Source of the DNA: Rhodeus uyekii
Taxonomy: Eukaryota > Chordata > Actinopteri > Cypriniformes > Acheilognathidae
Assembly (NCBI GenBank): GCA_037043235.1
Contig: JAWRVZ010000075.1
Location: forward strand, 241,001 to 305,000
Direction of reading: 5' to 3'
DNA length: 64,000 nt
The position numbers and the translations under genes are program-made. How positions within the stretch are numbered: the first letter of the stretch is position 1; every line of letters starts with the position of its first letter. This document shows, in pieces, positions 1-12,219 of the stretch. The notes below the pieces were generated by a model. It did no database searches. It saw nothing but the letters and a program-made list of their open reading frames with translations, and had not been told where the DNA came from.

Positions 1-3000
1 TGCTGCTGGATTATACGCAGAATGAATTTTAACAGTTTAAATTCTAACTCCTAAATCTATGTATGAGCAATAGTAATCGTTGATAAGGTACTTGTGCAAC
101 ACAAACATCATCGGTAAGCAAATAACATCCAAACAGTTGCATGCCGCTGTGAAGAATGAGGTTGAGTGTAAGCGTCCGTCTCTCCGCTGATGCTCATGAG
201 TGTGTCGGGCCCACAGGCCTCCGTCTTCATGTGTTGATGAAGAGATTAGACCGAAGAGCAGATGTCTTTGAACACGGCCCGTCCTCTGATCACTGTCTCT
301 CTGTCTGTGGGTGGCTGGATGGTCTCGAGTGGGTTTGCTCTGGTGAGCAGAAAGATGGAAGATGTTCATTCATTTCACGCGTTATCTTTGCTGTTTGCTT
401 CAGCATTGAAAATCGGTTGATTAGTTTTGATTTGGTCTCATTTCACTGTCACAGTGCCTCTTTACACCTGGTATTGAGATGCGTTCTGGTTGATCGGATC
501 ACAAGTAGACGAGCGAGACACATTTCCATTCACACTCACTCTCTTTTTCCACTTTCAACCACTTCTGGTTTTGATGTCTATGTGTTAGAAATCAGGGATG
601 GTGAGAACATCGCGCTTGTTTGTTTTTTTTCACCTTAAAACTAAACTTGGGTGTCCAGCCGGGAAAGACACATCCCATAATGTTTCCGCATTAAGTCAGT
701 AGACGGTCTTTTGTGGCTGTTTGAACGCATTCAACCACATGAGCGTTTGCTCTACGAAAGCTGTCCGATCGGAAACTCATTCGACTCCCTCAAAGTGGTT
801 GAAAGTGAACAAACTCAAAGAATCATGTCTATAAAAAAGATTGTCTCTTTTAAGCTGCTGCAGTTTCAGAGACTGTGTGGGAGTTTGAGCTGATATCAGT
901 ATCAGTATCCAACCTTTTATTGATGCAATTTATTATATCCTATAAGGTCATGTCAACCGTGACCTTACCAAACGGCAAATGCACACAAACTCCAGTGCTC
1001 ATCTTTTCTTCTGCAGTTGATAAAGTTGTTTAATACGTGCTGCTTCATCCATCAAAATGCAGATGTTCCTCAGATGGAAATGATTCTTGGGTTGTTTTGG
1101 GTTGATGGTGAATGACTGTCATCTGCGCTTCACTCAGGTTTGCTGTTGTCATGGATACATCATCCGGCACAGAGAGAGCGAGTGAGAAAAAATCTGTAAG
1201 AAATTGTGAATTTTCTCTCATTTTGCTAAAGATTTCTCTTTCTTCGGCCGTGAGCTGCTGCAGTTCTCATAAAGCACAGAAAGGCTCTGTATTGAAAGCT
1301 GACATTTTAACTGCACACCTTTAAAAGTCTGAGGTTAACGATTACAGTGACGGTTCAGACTTTATAGCGGTTTTATAGTGTGTTACACATCCAGACTAAA
1401 ACCTGGCAGCACCAAACCTCTCTCTAAAAACATCTTTATTTTAACATCCTTATAATCTACAGGCAAAATCATTCTTTTTTTTCATGCAATTTTATTACAG
1501 ACTAAAGGAAAGAAAACATCCAAAATCCACTTTTAAGAGTTTATATTGTTGCACTTCATCGTTTTGCGCCAATAGATTTAAATTGCAATGCAAATCTTTA
1601 AAAGATTTTCCTGCACTTGAGCAGCTCATATAAACACCAAAACTTACAGGATTATTCCCATCTATATTCTGAAGGATTTTACCGAGGGGTTTGTTCATAT
1701 TTCATTCACCTGCGTTTATACATTTCATTCCCGCAAATATGCCGAAAATGTGTTTTTTCCGGTGTGTTTTCTGATTTATGGATTGATATAAAAAGATATC
1801 CAAAATGCCTTCAGTAAAAATGTAAATGTCAACTAAATGAATCCAGAATTTGGAAACTGGCTTTATCCGGTGCTTATATTTATTTTCTGGAAATGTATGT
1901 AAATTTAAATGTTTGATTAGAAAATGCATCATTTGCTTATTTAAACACATTTCAGAAACATTGTAATGATTTTTTATATAATATAATCAATCAATTGAGG
2001 AAGTTTGATGCTTTATATTAGTACCATATTCACCAGTGGTGCTTTTCCTTAAGGGATTTTACATTTTTAATATTACGTTTATATAAGCAAACTATGAACA
2101 GTGAGTTTTTAAGAGAGGAAACCCTTTGCCTTAAAATTATTCATTAAATAATCTTTGTGTATTATGTGTCAATTTCACATAACTTAATATTATCAATCAT
2201 AAAGTTTATTAATTAATACTTTTAAAGTTATCTCTATTATTATTGCTCACACTTGCACTGTAATATATCGGTAATATCAGAAACTCATACAGACATGTGG
2301 ACTCATGTCAGACAACACCCTAACAACTGCATAGCGACCACCCGTAATGCTGCAGACTTTAAATTTGCTTTAAACTTTTGTATTCCTGTTTGGTCACTTT
2401 ACTATATTTTCTTGCATGCATTGAAGTTTTTGTTTTTGCAGGGCTTGTTTCCATTAGTCATACGTTTTATTTTTTGACAAAAATGTAAGTTAAATATTTT
2501 AACAAATTATTCATTAACGTTTGTCACTTTTACTTTGAAATGACAGTTGTTGTTTTTTTGTTGGATGAAAACAAGCAAATTGAAAAAATGTGCTAAGAGT
2601 TATATATAGTTTAACCAAATTTTCAACCAAATAATTTACATTTTAGTATTTTAAACAAGTATCAAACACAAATATTTAATACCATTGAGATACTAGTATA
2701 ATACATATTTTAATATAATAATTATATTTTATGTTTTCATTTTAGCTTAATTTTTTTTTTTTGTCATTTTAGTTCATCAACTTAAACTAAATGAAAGTAA
2801 GAAATGTTGCTTTGTAAATTATCAGAAATAAAATACTCTTAAAAAATATTTTGTTTCAGTTAAAACTGTCTGTCATTTAACTGTCTATTTAAAAAATATT
2901 TTTTTATGGTTTTAGTTAACTATTATAACCCTGTTATGAACACAAACAAAATGCTTATATTAAAACTGTCCTTTATAAAAGAAAAGCAAAACAAAAAAAG

Positions 3001-3612
3001 CACCTTATCCGCATATACTGAATAATACTAACGTTAAAAATGTAATCGTTTCTGTTCTAGAGACTGTTTAGAATATTGCATTATGGGTAATATGCTTTAT
3101 GTGTGTGTTGAACAGTCTGACTTGCATGTAACTTAATTCACCTTTGTATTTGCAATTTAAAGAAAATCAAAAACAAGTTTTTTAATTAGTCATTAGCCAT
3201 ATAGAGACTAATGCTGATATAAGTGTAAAGAAAGCTGCCTTCTATACACTAGTGCTGTTAATTTACAATGAATTAATTAGTGCTTCTGTGAGCAGCAGTA
3301 GGTGTGTGAGCCGTCAGGGGATAATTATAGCTCAGGTTGTTCTATCACCTCCTACTAACACAAGCAAACAAATCTATCCGTTGTTTTCTGCTTTGAGTCT
3401 CATTTGCTGAGAGATTCCTGCTGGATTAGCTTGTTAAACCTGCGGAAAATACGGAAGGACAAGTTGTGTAATGTGAGACAGGAGTCTTTCTGCACAGCTT
3501 GAGTTTTCTTAAACCCTAGTTGATGTGTTAAGCAGTCCGTTATTAATTAAGCTGATAAAACTATTTCAAAACTTTGTATTAAATGTACCTTTACTATGCA
3601 TAATTGAAATAA
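1..3612. other. AT-rich non-coding flank, no gene seen
   Basis: No reading frame here has recognisable protein motifs; the longest (156-638, +) shows no family resemblance and no splice-site support. The stretch at about 2720-2870 contains a T-rich segment followed by CTTAAACTAAATGAAAG and AAATGTTGCTTTG. A similar sequence recurs near 59370, with partial inverted relatives near 58010-58110, so it looks like a dispersed fish repeat. The remainder appears unique and is probably intron or intergenic DNA. Confidence 0.6.
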
Positions 3613-3614
3613 TT

Positions 3615-3952
3615 AAGTTGGCTTGAGAAAGCCAACTTAGTGATATTGTATCTAAACTTATTAAGTTGGCTTGAGAAAGCCAACTTAGTGATATTGTATC
3701 TAAACTTATTATTATTATTATTAAGTTGGCTTGAGAAAGCCAACTTAGTGATATTGTATCTAAACTTATTATTATTATTAAGTTGGCTTGAGAAAGCCAA
3801 CTTAGTGATATTGTATCTAAACTTATTAAGTTGGCTTGAGAAAGCCAACTTAGTGATATTGTATCTAAACTTATTATTAAGTTGGCTTGAGAAAGCCAAC
3901 TTAGTGATATTGTATCTAAACTTATTATTATTATTATTATTATTATTATTCT
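3615..3952 (+). repeat. Six 48-bp hairpin repeats in (TTA)n
   Basis: Starts at 3615, 3663, 3723, 3780, 3828 and 3879. Each copy has arms AAGTTGGCTT and AAGCCAACTT around a GAGA loop, then AGTGATATTGTATCTAAACTT and TTA triplets. Spacings are 48, 60, 57, 48 and 51, that is 48 plus multiples of three, because only the TTA count varies. This keeps frames open on both strands (about 125-132 codons), which are not genes. Confidence 0.9.
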
Positions 3953-5372
3953 TCTTACCTAAAATTCTCAATGCATCTCCTCCTAGAGCTTTAAAGCTAC
4001 AACCACTAAACTCTGCTCAGACTTCAGACCTGTTCTGACTTGAGTTGCTATCCCTTTTCAGACTGATCAGACTTATGATTTTTGATAAAACTGAAGATTA
4101 AAGTCATAAAATCTCCATAGACTTTCACTAATGAAGTGAAAACTGAATTTTAGATAGAGCGTCCACTCCATCTGTTGGTAACATCACAACATTACACCTG
4201 ATATATAATACATTTCAATACAGTATGTGTGAACATGTCCATTCCAATGGGCATGCATTTTTTTTTTAAATCCTGAAAAAAAACTTGCAGGTCTACAATC
4301 GATTTTTTACTTTAATTAGTAAGTTAAATCTCTCTATTTTACATACATAATATCACAAAATTACACCCCTGTCAGTGAGAGCACTGACGTTTGAACGAAT
4401 CAGAGCGCTGCAATTCAAAGCCTCAAAGCTTTTCAAAGACGCCATTACTGCTGGAGAGAGAGATCATAATCTCCTAAAATAGATTTATGTGAGAGAGTTT
4501 ATGATCAAACGGAAATTGTTTCCGATTATCAAGTAACCGCTGCAGCGTGTTTCCTTGAAGATTTATGCACTTATATGGCCAAATTCTGACTCTCATTCGT
4601 CTTTACATGGCGACGGGTTTTCGCTGTTGAGCACTATGATACTATAGGAAAGGTAAGTGAAGTTTAAACGCGCGTCCTCCTGGACTCGCGCCAAAGCATA
4701 ACCGTCTAATCGCCTAAGTTTATTTATAGCGCTCATTTATGTACTTTATTGCCGAATTCTGACTCTCGCTCGTGTTGTCATGGGGAAGACATGTAAAAGG
4801 CTTCCCTGAGCAGCGCGCGCGCTGACTCTCTTCAAATGCAGCGTCTAACAGTCAAAGTTATTTATAACCAATTCTTGAGTATGTAGTTACATTGTGTTAA
4901 TTCTTTTATCTGCTTTTAACTAAAGTCTGACTCCTGTTCTCGAGTTCAAACGCGCTTCCTGAGCAGATTCGCTGATAGATCGATGTTTTGTGAACACTTA
5001 AACAATAAATGAAATAAGGTATTTAAAAGGATGCAAAAACGATGGCAGATCGATTCAAACTGTAAACTGCTTGAGTTCAAAAAAACTGCATTACTCTGCT
5101 GCATTACTTGAGCAGGAATTATTTTTAAAATACTAATATTTAAGTTATTTTGTTTCCCATGGAGGAAGGCTTTATACAAATATTACATTGCGTTGATTCC
5201 TTTATCTGCTATAATTGCCGTGTTGAACTGAAGTCTGACATGGCAGATCAATTCAATCTGAAAACTGCTTGAGATTAGAAAAAACAGCATTACTCTCCTC
5301 ATTGTACTTTAGCAGGAATTATTTAAGAAATACTAATATTTAAGTTATTTTATTTCACATGAAGAAAGGCTT

Positions 5373-5416
<44 letters not shown>

Positions 5417-5977
5417 CATATATACATATACATATACATATACAGTAATACCTCGGTTTACGAGCGACTTGGTATACGAGAAAATCGGTGTACGAGCAAG
5501 GAGGGTCGAATCGGAGTACGAGCATTGTATCGGTGTACGAGAAAAAAATTCCCTCACCCATGCGCAGTTCTGTGTGGAAAAAGTCCTAACGCTCAGCATC
5601 CTTGTGCGCATTTTTACATGAAATATCCTAATGACAGCCTCTCATAACACAGTCAGGAGGTTCCAACCCCTTTTATAACCCTTTAACTCATTCATTGGCT
5701 CTATCATTCACCACAGTAATATTTTTATAAGTGATTTACAGAAGTTTTTACCTCATATTCTAAACATTAATTAATTGTGATCACTATTGTTCACGTAGTG
5801 AAATATACACGGTTTTAGCCAAATAATAAACAAAGTAATAGGGTTAGACAAACCATATTTTTATACAAACAACATATAAGCCTCTCCTACAAATGAGCAC
5901 TGTTTTCATGTTCGTCGAACCTGCAGTTTCTCTGCAGTATCGGCAAAAGCGCAAGGAGTAAAATGTCGTTTTAACAG

Positions 5978-6222
5978 ACAGCGGGTTAGTTGTAACACCA
6001 TGTTATCCAATGCAAGTTCATTCACGTATTTTTATTTGTTTAAAAAAGTTGTGTCTTGATGATCATAAGCATAACTTTTTTCCTTTATTTTTTTACATTT
6101 GTTGTGTTTTGAACAATGTAATGACATGAAAAACGTTTTAATAGGTTAATACAATGCAAAATATATGATTATTGATGCAACTTGTTCAATGAGGCTTAGT
6201 GTTACAACTAACCCCGCGCTGT
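5978..6222. mobile_element. Nested MITE-like inverted-repeat element
   Basis: ACAGCGGGTTAGTTGTAACAC at the left is mirrored by GTGTTACAACTAACC plus CCGCGCTGT at the right, giving imperfect inverted termini around 200 bp of AT-rich DNA inside the pogo-like element. No coding potential. Exact ends and any target duplication are unclear. Confidence 0.5.
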
Positions 6223-6582
6223 CTTGTTTACTTCAGGACCGGATAGCAGCCACTGTTTTTCACGTCTTTCAAAATGGTACCATCTTTTAGCCAAGAAGAT
6301 GGTAATCATAACAATATAAGATTAGACTAACAATTTTTCAAACATTCTTTGAAAATCGAAAAACAACTACTATAACAAAAAATATTTACATGCTGCCAAA
6401 AGAGTTTTTCCTGTGGTGCTCATCCAAACTTCTATGAAATTTCTCGAAAAATGGCCAGAAGACGTGGGCAAACAGTGTGATGAAAAGCCCTTTAGCACGT
6501 CACATTTATGCCCCTGCAACTATCTAAAAAAATCGCTGTTACTATTTACCCCGCGTTACTTTGTGCCCCGCGCTCCCCTAGT

Positions 6583-6775
6583 TCTCTCGTGGCTCCCGCA
6601 AATTCGTTCTCTTGCGGCACCCGCGAATTCGTTCGATCGAGGCTCCCGCGAATTCGTTCGTTCGCGGCTTCCGCGAATTCGTTCGTTCGAGGCTTCCGCG
6701 AATTCGTTCGTTCCAGGCTACCGCGAATTCGTTCTCTCGCGGCTCCCGTGAATTCGTTCTTTCACGGCTCCCATG
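6583..6775. repeat. 25-bp minisatellite (GAATTCGTTC units)
   Basis: AATTCGTTC recurs at 6601, 6626, 6651, 6676, 6701, 6726 and 6751, an exact 25-bp period, each followed by variants of a CGCGGCTTCCGCG spacer. It is CpG-rich compared with its surroundings. Because 25 is not a multiple of three, each repeat rotates the frame; the overlapping 67-112 codon frames on both strands are artefacts. Confidence 0.9.
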
Positions 6776-7182
6776 TTCCACGACTTTAACTCTGGATTAT
6801 CATTCGTTTGTTTTCTGCACTATTATAATAAATTCACTCATTTGCTTTCATCCTTGCTTTCCCCACTCCCCTCTCCTCCCTCCTCTCTCTCCTCCAAGCT
6901 GGCTGCTCAAACCTGACGTGCTTTACAGTAAATTGTCAAGTATTTTTTGAGTTTAATTGTCAATTATTAATTAGTATTTATATGAGATCTTAATGGTTAC
7001 AATTTTAACTGCAATTAATAGGGTAAAACCAAACGAATATTTAAAATGGGCATTTGTGGTCATGTGGAACGAATTAATTGATTTTTAGTGCATTCTTATG
7101 GGGAAATTTGTTTTGGTGTACGAGCATTTCGGTTTACGAGCTCGCTCTTGGAACGAATTAAACTCGTAAACCGAGGTATTAC

Positions 7183-7258
<76 letters not shown>

Positions 7259-9840
7259 TACATATCTATCTATACACACATTTATATAGTAAATAAATGT
7301 ATAAAGGGCTCCATATATATGCAGTGGAACTGCAGTCTGTTTAGAAAGTGGTAAGACTATATTAATAATGCTTAATTACATCTTTAAAATAGAAATAAAA
7401 CAAAGTATTCACATTAGTGAAAACTGACCGTTAAAAGCCAAGGTTGTAATTAAACCGTAAACATTTTTATAAACTAATTGCAATTTTCAACACTTTGGGG
7501 ATCAAAAAGCATTGTTATTTATTTTTTGGTATTTCGTTACAACACCGATGATCCCTCATGATGAAAAAACTCCATGTATGTTCCCTAGATGCCATTTTGT
7601 GCACTAACCAAGTATTGCAACACTTCTGTAATCAATTAATTATTTACTCATGTTTATTACCAATGTAAATGTTGTTTATTTTAGATTTATATTTAATATT
7701 CATTATTATTCTTTGATATTTCAGACCACTCACTGTTCAGCTGAATCATCAATAACCTCCAGTCTCTGCGTCAACTGACTCTTGTGTTCTTTAAAACATT
7801 AAATCTCACTAGTGACTTGTTAAATAACATTCATTCTCGTCAGTGACATGTTAACTCATGTTAAATCTCACAAGCGACCTACGAATTAACAAATCTCACT
7901 AGCGAGATGTTAGTTCACACTAAATGTCAATAGCGTCTTGTTAATTAACGTTAAATCTTGCTAGCAACATGCTAGATCACGCAAATTCTCACTAGTGACA
8001 TGCTAGATCATGCTAAATCTTGATAGCAACTTGTTAATTAACAATAAATCTTGCTACCAATATGCTAATTCAGCGAATTCTTGCCAGCAACATGCTTATT
8101 TATGTTAAATGTTGCTAATGACTTCGGAATTCATTCTAAATCTTGCTAGCAACAAGATAATTAACATTAAATCTTGCTAGCAAAATTGATCATCAATTGA
8201 TTAAAGATTAAATTATGATCAAAGAACATAACGACACCTTAGTAACTGCCTAGAAACAACGCAAGGCAATAACTAACAAGTGTATATATGCTCAAGATCT
8301 AATTCTTTCCATCTATCTATCTGTAAACTTAAACAACTTTTTAAGCTTTTACAAATAAATTTAACTTTCAGGATAGGCTTTCTCAAGCCAACTGAAGTTT
8401 ATATCATAAACTTCCTCTATCTAGTTATTATTATTATTCTTCTTACCTAAAATTCTCAATGCATCTCCTCCTAGAGCTTTAAAGCTACAACCACTAAACT
8501 CTGCTCAGACTTCAGACCTGTTCTGACTTGAGTTGCTATCCCTTTTCAGACTGATCAGACTTATGATTTTTGATAAAACTGAAGATTAAAGTCATAAAAT
8601 CTCCATAGACTTTCACTAATGAAGTGAAAACTGAATTTTAGATAGAGCGTCCACCCCATCTATTGGTGACATCACAACATTACACCTGATATATAATACA
8701 TTTCAATACAGTATGTGTGAACATGTCCATTCCAATGGGCATGCATTTTATTTTTTTAAATCCTGAAAAAAAACTTGCAATCGATTTTTTACTTTAATTA
8801 GTAAGTTAAATCTCTCTATTTTACATACATAATATCACAAAATTACACCCCTGTCAGTGAGAGCACTGAAGTTTGAACGAATCAGAGCGCTGCAATTCAA
8901 AGCCTCAAAGCTTTTCAAAGACGCCATTACTGCTGGAGAGAGAGATCATAATCTCCTAAAATATATTTATGTGAGACAGTTTATGATCAAACGGAAATTG
9001 TTTCCGATTATCAAGTAACCACTGCAGCGTGTTTGCTTGAAGATTTATGCACTTATATGGCCGAATTCTGACTCATTCGTCTTTACTCGGCAACGGATTT
9101 TCTACTATGGGAAAGGTAAGTGAAGTTTAAACGCGCGTCCTCTCCTGGACTCGCGCCAACGTATAACCGTCTAAGCGCCTACGTTTATTTATGTACTTTA
9201 TTGCTGAATTCTGACTCTCGCTCGTGTATACATAGGGAATGCAGAAACATGAATATACATTGGAAAGGCTTCCCTGAGCAGCGCGCGCGCTGACTCTCTT
9301 CAAATGCAGCGTCTAACAGTCAAAGTTATTTATAACTAATTCTTGAGTATATAGTCACATTGTGTTAATTCTTTTATCTGCTTTTAACTAAAGTCTGACT
9401 CCTGTTCTCGAGTTCAAACGCGCTTCCTGAGCAGATTCGCTGATAGATCGATGTTTTGTGAACACTTAAACAGTAAATGAAATAAGATTTTTAAGGATGC
9501 AAAAACATGGCAGATCGATTCAAACTGTAAACTGCTTGAGATTCAAAAAAACTGCATTACTCTGCTGCATTTCTTGAGCAGGAATTATTTTTAAAATACT
9601 AATATTTAAGTTATTTTGTTTCCCATGGAGGAAGGCTTTATACAAATATTACATTGCGTTGATTCCTTTATCTGCTATAATTGCCGTGTTGAACTGAAGT
9701 CTGACATGGCAGATCGATTCAATCTGAAAACTGCTTGAGATTAGAAAAAACTGCATTACTTTCCCCATTGTACTTGGCAGGAATGATTTAAAAAATACTA
9801 ATATTTAAGTTATTTTATTTCACTTGAAGAAACACTTTAT

Positions 9841-10441
9841 ATATACATATATCTCCTTCAGACCAGAATTAGGTTCCAGGTTTCTGAAAAAAAAAAAAAA
9901 AAATTAATATCCCATTAAATTAGGCATCTATTAATGAGTAAGAAAAAAAATTCATAACTCCTTCATAGCAATTTTTGTTGTCAATTGCAGTGGACATTTG
10001 GTCTTAACAGCTGTGAATATCAAACTAATATAAACCAATATAAAAAAATAAAAATAAACATACAAAAATCCCAAGGTCAAGAACTTGAACAATATAACAT
10101 TTCAACTTTAATTTTGAGGTTTTTGTTTTACAAATTGCACATTTAATAAAATAAACCTCTAATAGAAAATGCATTAGAGTCAGTGCAGTCACTTTACACA
10201 CACACACACATTTCCTGTGTGTATCTTTCAAGGTATTCCCCAGTGGCACAGAGCAGTAGTGCACTTTGCACTAATCACATTAAATTAATAATTGTATATT
10301 CTGCATATGACATTTTCTCAAAAATGTATTATTACTGTGATAACTGTAGTATTTATCTCATGTGAGAACATTACATATTTGCGTCTTGACACAATAATAG
10401 TCAATTCTGTCAATATTTGCGCTGTTGGCCACTTTTGGATA
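9841..10441. other. Unassigned AT-rich insert in unit 2
   Basis: This block has no counterpart in the other array units. It contains a poly-A run (about 9885-9902) and a short CA run (10196-10210), and encodes nothing recognisable. It may be flanking DNA trapped when array pieces were joined, or an unrecognised element. Confidence 0.4.
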
Positions 10442-10449
10442 GTGTCCAC

Positions 10450-11101
10450 TAGGGATGAGCGAGTACAGCATTATCTGTATCTGTATCTGTATCTGTTAAC
10501 CATATGAATTATCTGTATCTGTATCTGTACTCGGACTGGGCGGGGCCTAACCCGGAAGTGGGCGTGATTTAATCCGGAAGTGGGTGGTGCTTTACCTGCT
10601 ATGTTGTTTTTAATCATGCAATTGATTTGGGTCGATTAGAAATTGTTATATTTATTGCTGATTAGAAAACTATTTACATGACAGGCTCAGCATTGAGCTT
10701 CATATCAAAGGTTTTGATCACAATAAACTATATACAGAACATTATATACAGAACTATATACAGTTTTGCAACAATGAATACAACTCATGAGGTTGCAATT
10801 ATGAAGAAAAATGTAATGAACAAGTTTTCATTTAAAATAACTTTCTTTTTTTAACTTTTAATTTTTTTATGATCAGTGTGATTTTTTTTAAATTTCCACG
10901 CCAGGTATGCGTGTGTGTGTGTGAGTGTGAGTGAGTGAGTAAGTAAGAGAGAGAGGGGGGGGACTGTGTGTTCTATGGATCAAATAGTCTGACGTTGTTT
11001 TTAAAATCTGCATTCCTTTATTATGTATGAAATACAGCAAGAAAGTGTCAGACACTCAGTGCGCGAAGTTAAACACTCGTTAGAGCCAGCAGACGGTAAA
11101 A

Positions 11102-11174
<73 letters not shown>

Positions 11175-11372
11175 CTCCGACAGGCAGAGACGCAACCCTA
11201 GTCGCATTCTACCGAGCAAACCCCACGTTTACCAGAACTATACTGGCTAATAAGTAAGTAATACAAACAAATTGAAATATAAAACAAACCTAAAGCTGAA
11301 GAAACCCTAAACCATAGTTGTCAAACATCCGTACCGGATACTCGTTTCAGCCGAGTATCCGGCTCAACTCTA
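10450..11372. mobile_element. hAT-like non-autonomous transposon with 8-bp TSD
   Basis: Bounded by perfect 8-bp direct repeats GTGTCCAC (10442-10449 and 11373-11380). Ends are TAGGGATGAGCGAGTAC and, inverted, TAGAGTTGAGCCGGATACTCG, an imperfect terminal inverted repeat. An 8-bp duplication with a TAG-starting end is the hAT pattern. The interior holds CTGTAT tandem repeats near 10470-10530, a GT/GA-rich stretch and a TA microsatellite (11111-11172). No transposase is visible. Confidence 0.8.
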
Positions 11373-12219
11373 GTGTCCACCCCATCTTGTGGTGACATCA
11401 CAACATTACACCCCTGTCATTATGAAAAAAATATTTTCAGTATATATATACATTTCAGTAAAAACTTTTAGATCTGAAACCCCAGATCCTGAAAGAAAAT
11501 TGACCCAGGTAAAAAATCTATTCAAGGTATTCCCTCGAATAAAATATTCTAATTATATGAACGAAACAAGTGTATTTATGTACAATACTGGGATTAAAAT
11601 TTGACATATTTTAGAATGAGATTTGAATTTTGACTAATTATTACCCTACTGGCCATAACAGCAAATAGCATTATGATACCACATGAAGACATCTGTACAA
11701 TACCTGTACACATTTTTGGGGGGGGGGTTTGTATTTATTAGGTCCTACATATCTCAAATAGCAAGAAAAATTATAAAATGCACATCAGGCAAACTTGTGG
11801 GACTCAAGAGGATATATAATAAATTTCAATCAGCATGTGCATTGAGTAGCAGTCATTGGAACCCAATGTCCATTGCAATGGATATGCATTTTTTTTAAAT
11901 CCTGAAAAAAGATTTGCAGGTCTACAATCGATTTTTTACTTTAATTAGTAAGTTAAATCTCTCTATTTTACATACCAACTATGAAATACTGGCAAACATC
12001 AAAGATTGCAAATATAACTGTAGAAAATGCTGCTTACTTCTGTGTGTGGGAAACAAAACCACTCACTGACCAACTGAATCATCAGTAATCTCCAAATAAA
12101 CTTGTTAGCGAAAAACTCTCAAAACTTTTCAAGCTTGAAGCTTTTACAACTAATTTAAACTTTCAGGCTAGGCTTTCTCAAGCCAACTGAAGTTTATATC
12201 ATAAACTTCCTCTATCTAG
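11373..12219 (+). repeat. Diverged relic copy of the array unit
   Basis: After the hAT element the sequence resumes inside the array head at the site matching AGCGTCCACCCCATCT of other units. It is far more diverged here: it reads 'cccatcttgtggtgacatc', and the segment around 11830-11960 is recognisable but scattered with substitutions. Most of the tail is missing. The final terminal hairpins at 12171-12219 look young, suggesting a later patch by recombination. Confidence 0.6.

Larger units (their letters stand above)
5443..7184. mobile_element. Non-autonomous pogo/Tigger-like DNA transposon
   Basis: Starts CAGTAATACCTCGGTTTACG and ends with the inverted form CGTAAACCGAGGTATTACTG, flanked on both sides by TA (5441-5442 and 7185-7186), the Tc1/mariner/pogo target duplication. 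It interrupts the TA-rich microsatellite of unit 1. The 1742-bp interior shows no transposase motifs, so it is non-autonomous. It holds a smaller inverted-repeat element and a 25-bp minisatellite. The ends are similar in style to the two MITEs at 45114 and 46209 but belong to a different subfamily. Confidence 0.8.
3613..8424 (+). mobile_element. Array unit 1 (long type, with pogo-like insertion)
   Basis: First unit of the array, entered directly from unique flank (AATAATT before the first hairpin). It carries six 5' hairpin repeats and the long form of the centre. A splice-donor-like AGGTAAGT lies at 4651-4658, a CA run at 5376-5410 and TA repeats on either side of an inserted pogo-like element. 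The 31-bp repeat block is at about 7800-8188. Both terminal hairpins are intact: 18-bp motif at 8376-8393, perfect hairpin at 8394-8414. Confidence 0.75.
8425..12219 (+). mobile_element. Array unit 2 (composite, older relic plus insertions)
   Basis: The head (8425-9840) is a normal long-type copy with no 5' hairpin and a donor-like GGTAAGTGAAG near 9113-9123. At about 9840 similarity to the other units stops. About 600 bp of unrelated AT-rich sequence follows, then a hAT element, then a strongly diverged copy of the head (11373-11980). A shortened tail follows and ends with the usual terminal hairpins. Confidence 0.65.

Noticed and set aside
3615..3952. CRISPR-like direct repeats with hairpin
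   Set aside because: Spacers are only TTA triplets, not unique sequences, and the genome is clearly vertebrate.
3594..4038. Open frames of 125 and 132 codons on both strands over the hairpin repeats
   Set aside because: They arise because the repeat spacing is always a multiple of three and (TTA)n is open in these frames; the products are repeated low-complexity strings.
8450..8500. Canonical Helitron 5' end at TTCTTACCTAAA
   Set aside because: The similarity to the usual Helitron start is weak, and units with hairpins join the previous unit upstream of it; the subterminal repeats fit a Helentron-type end better.
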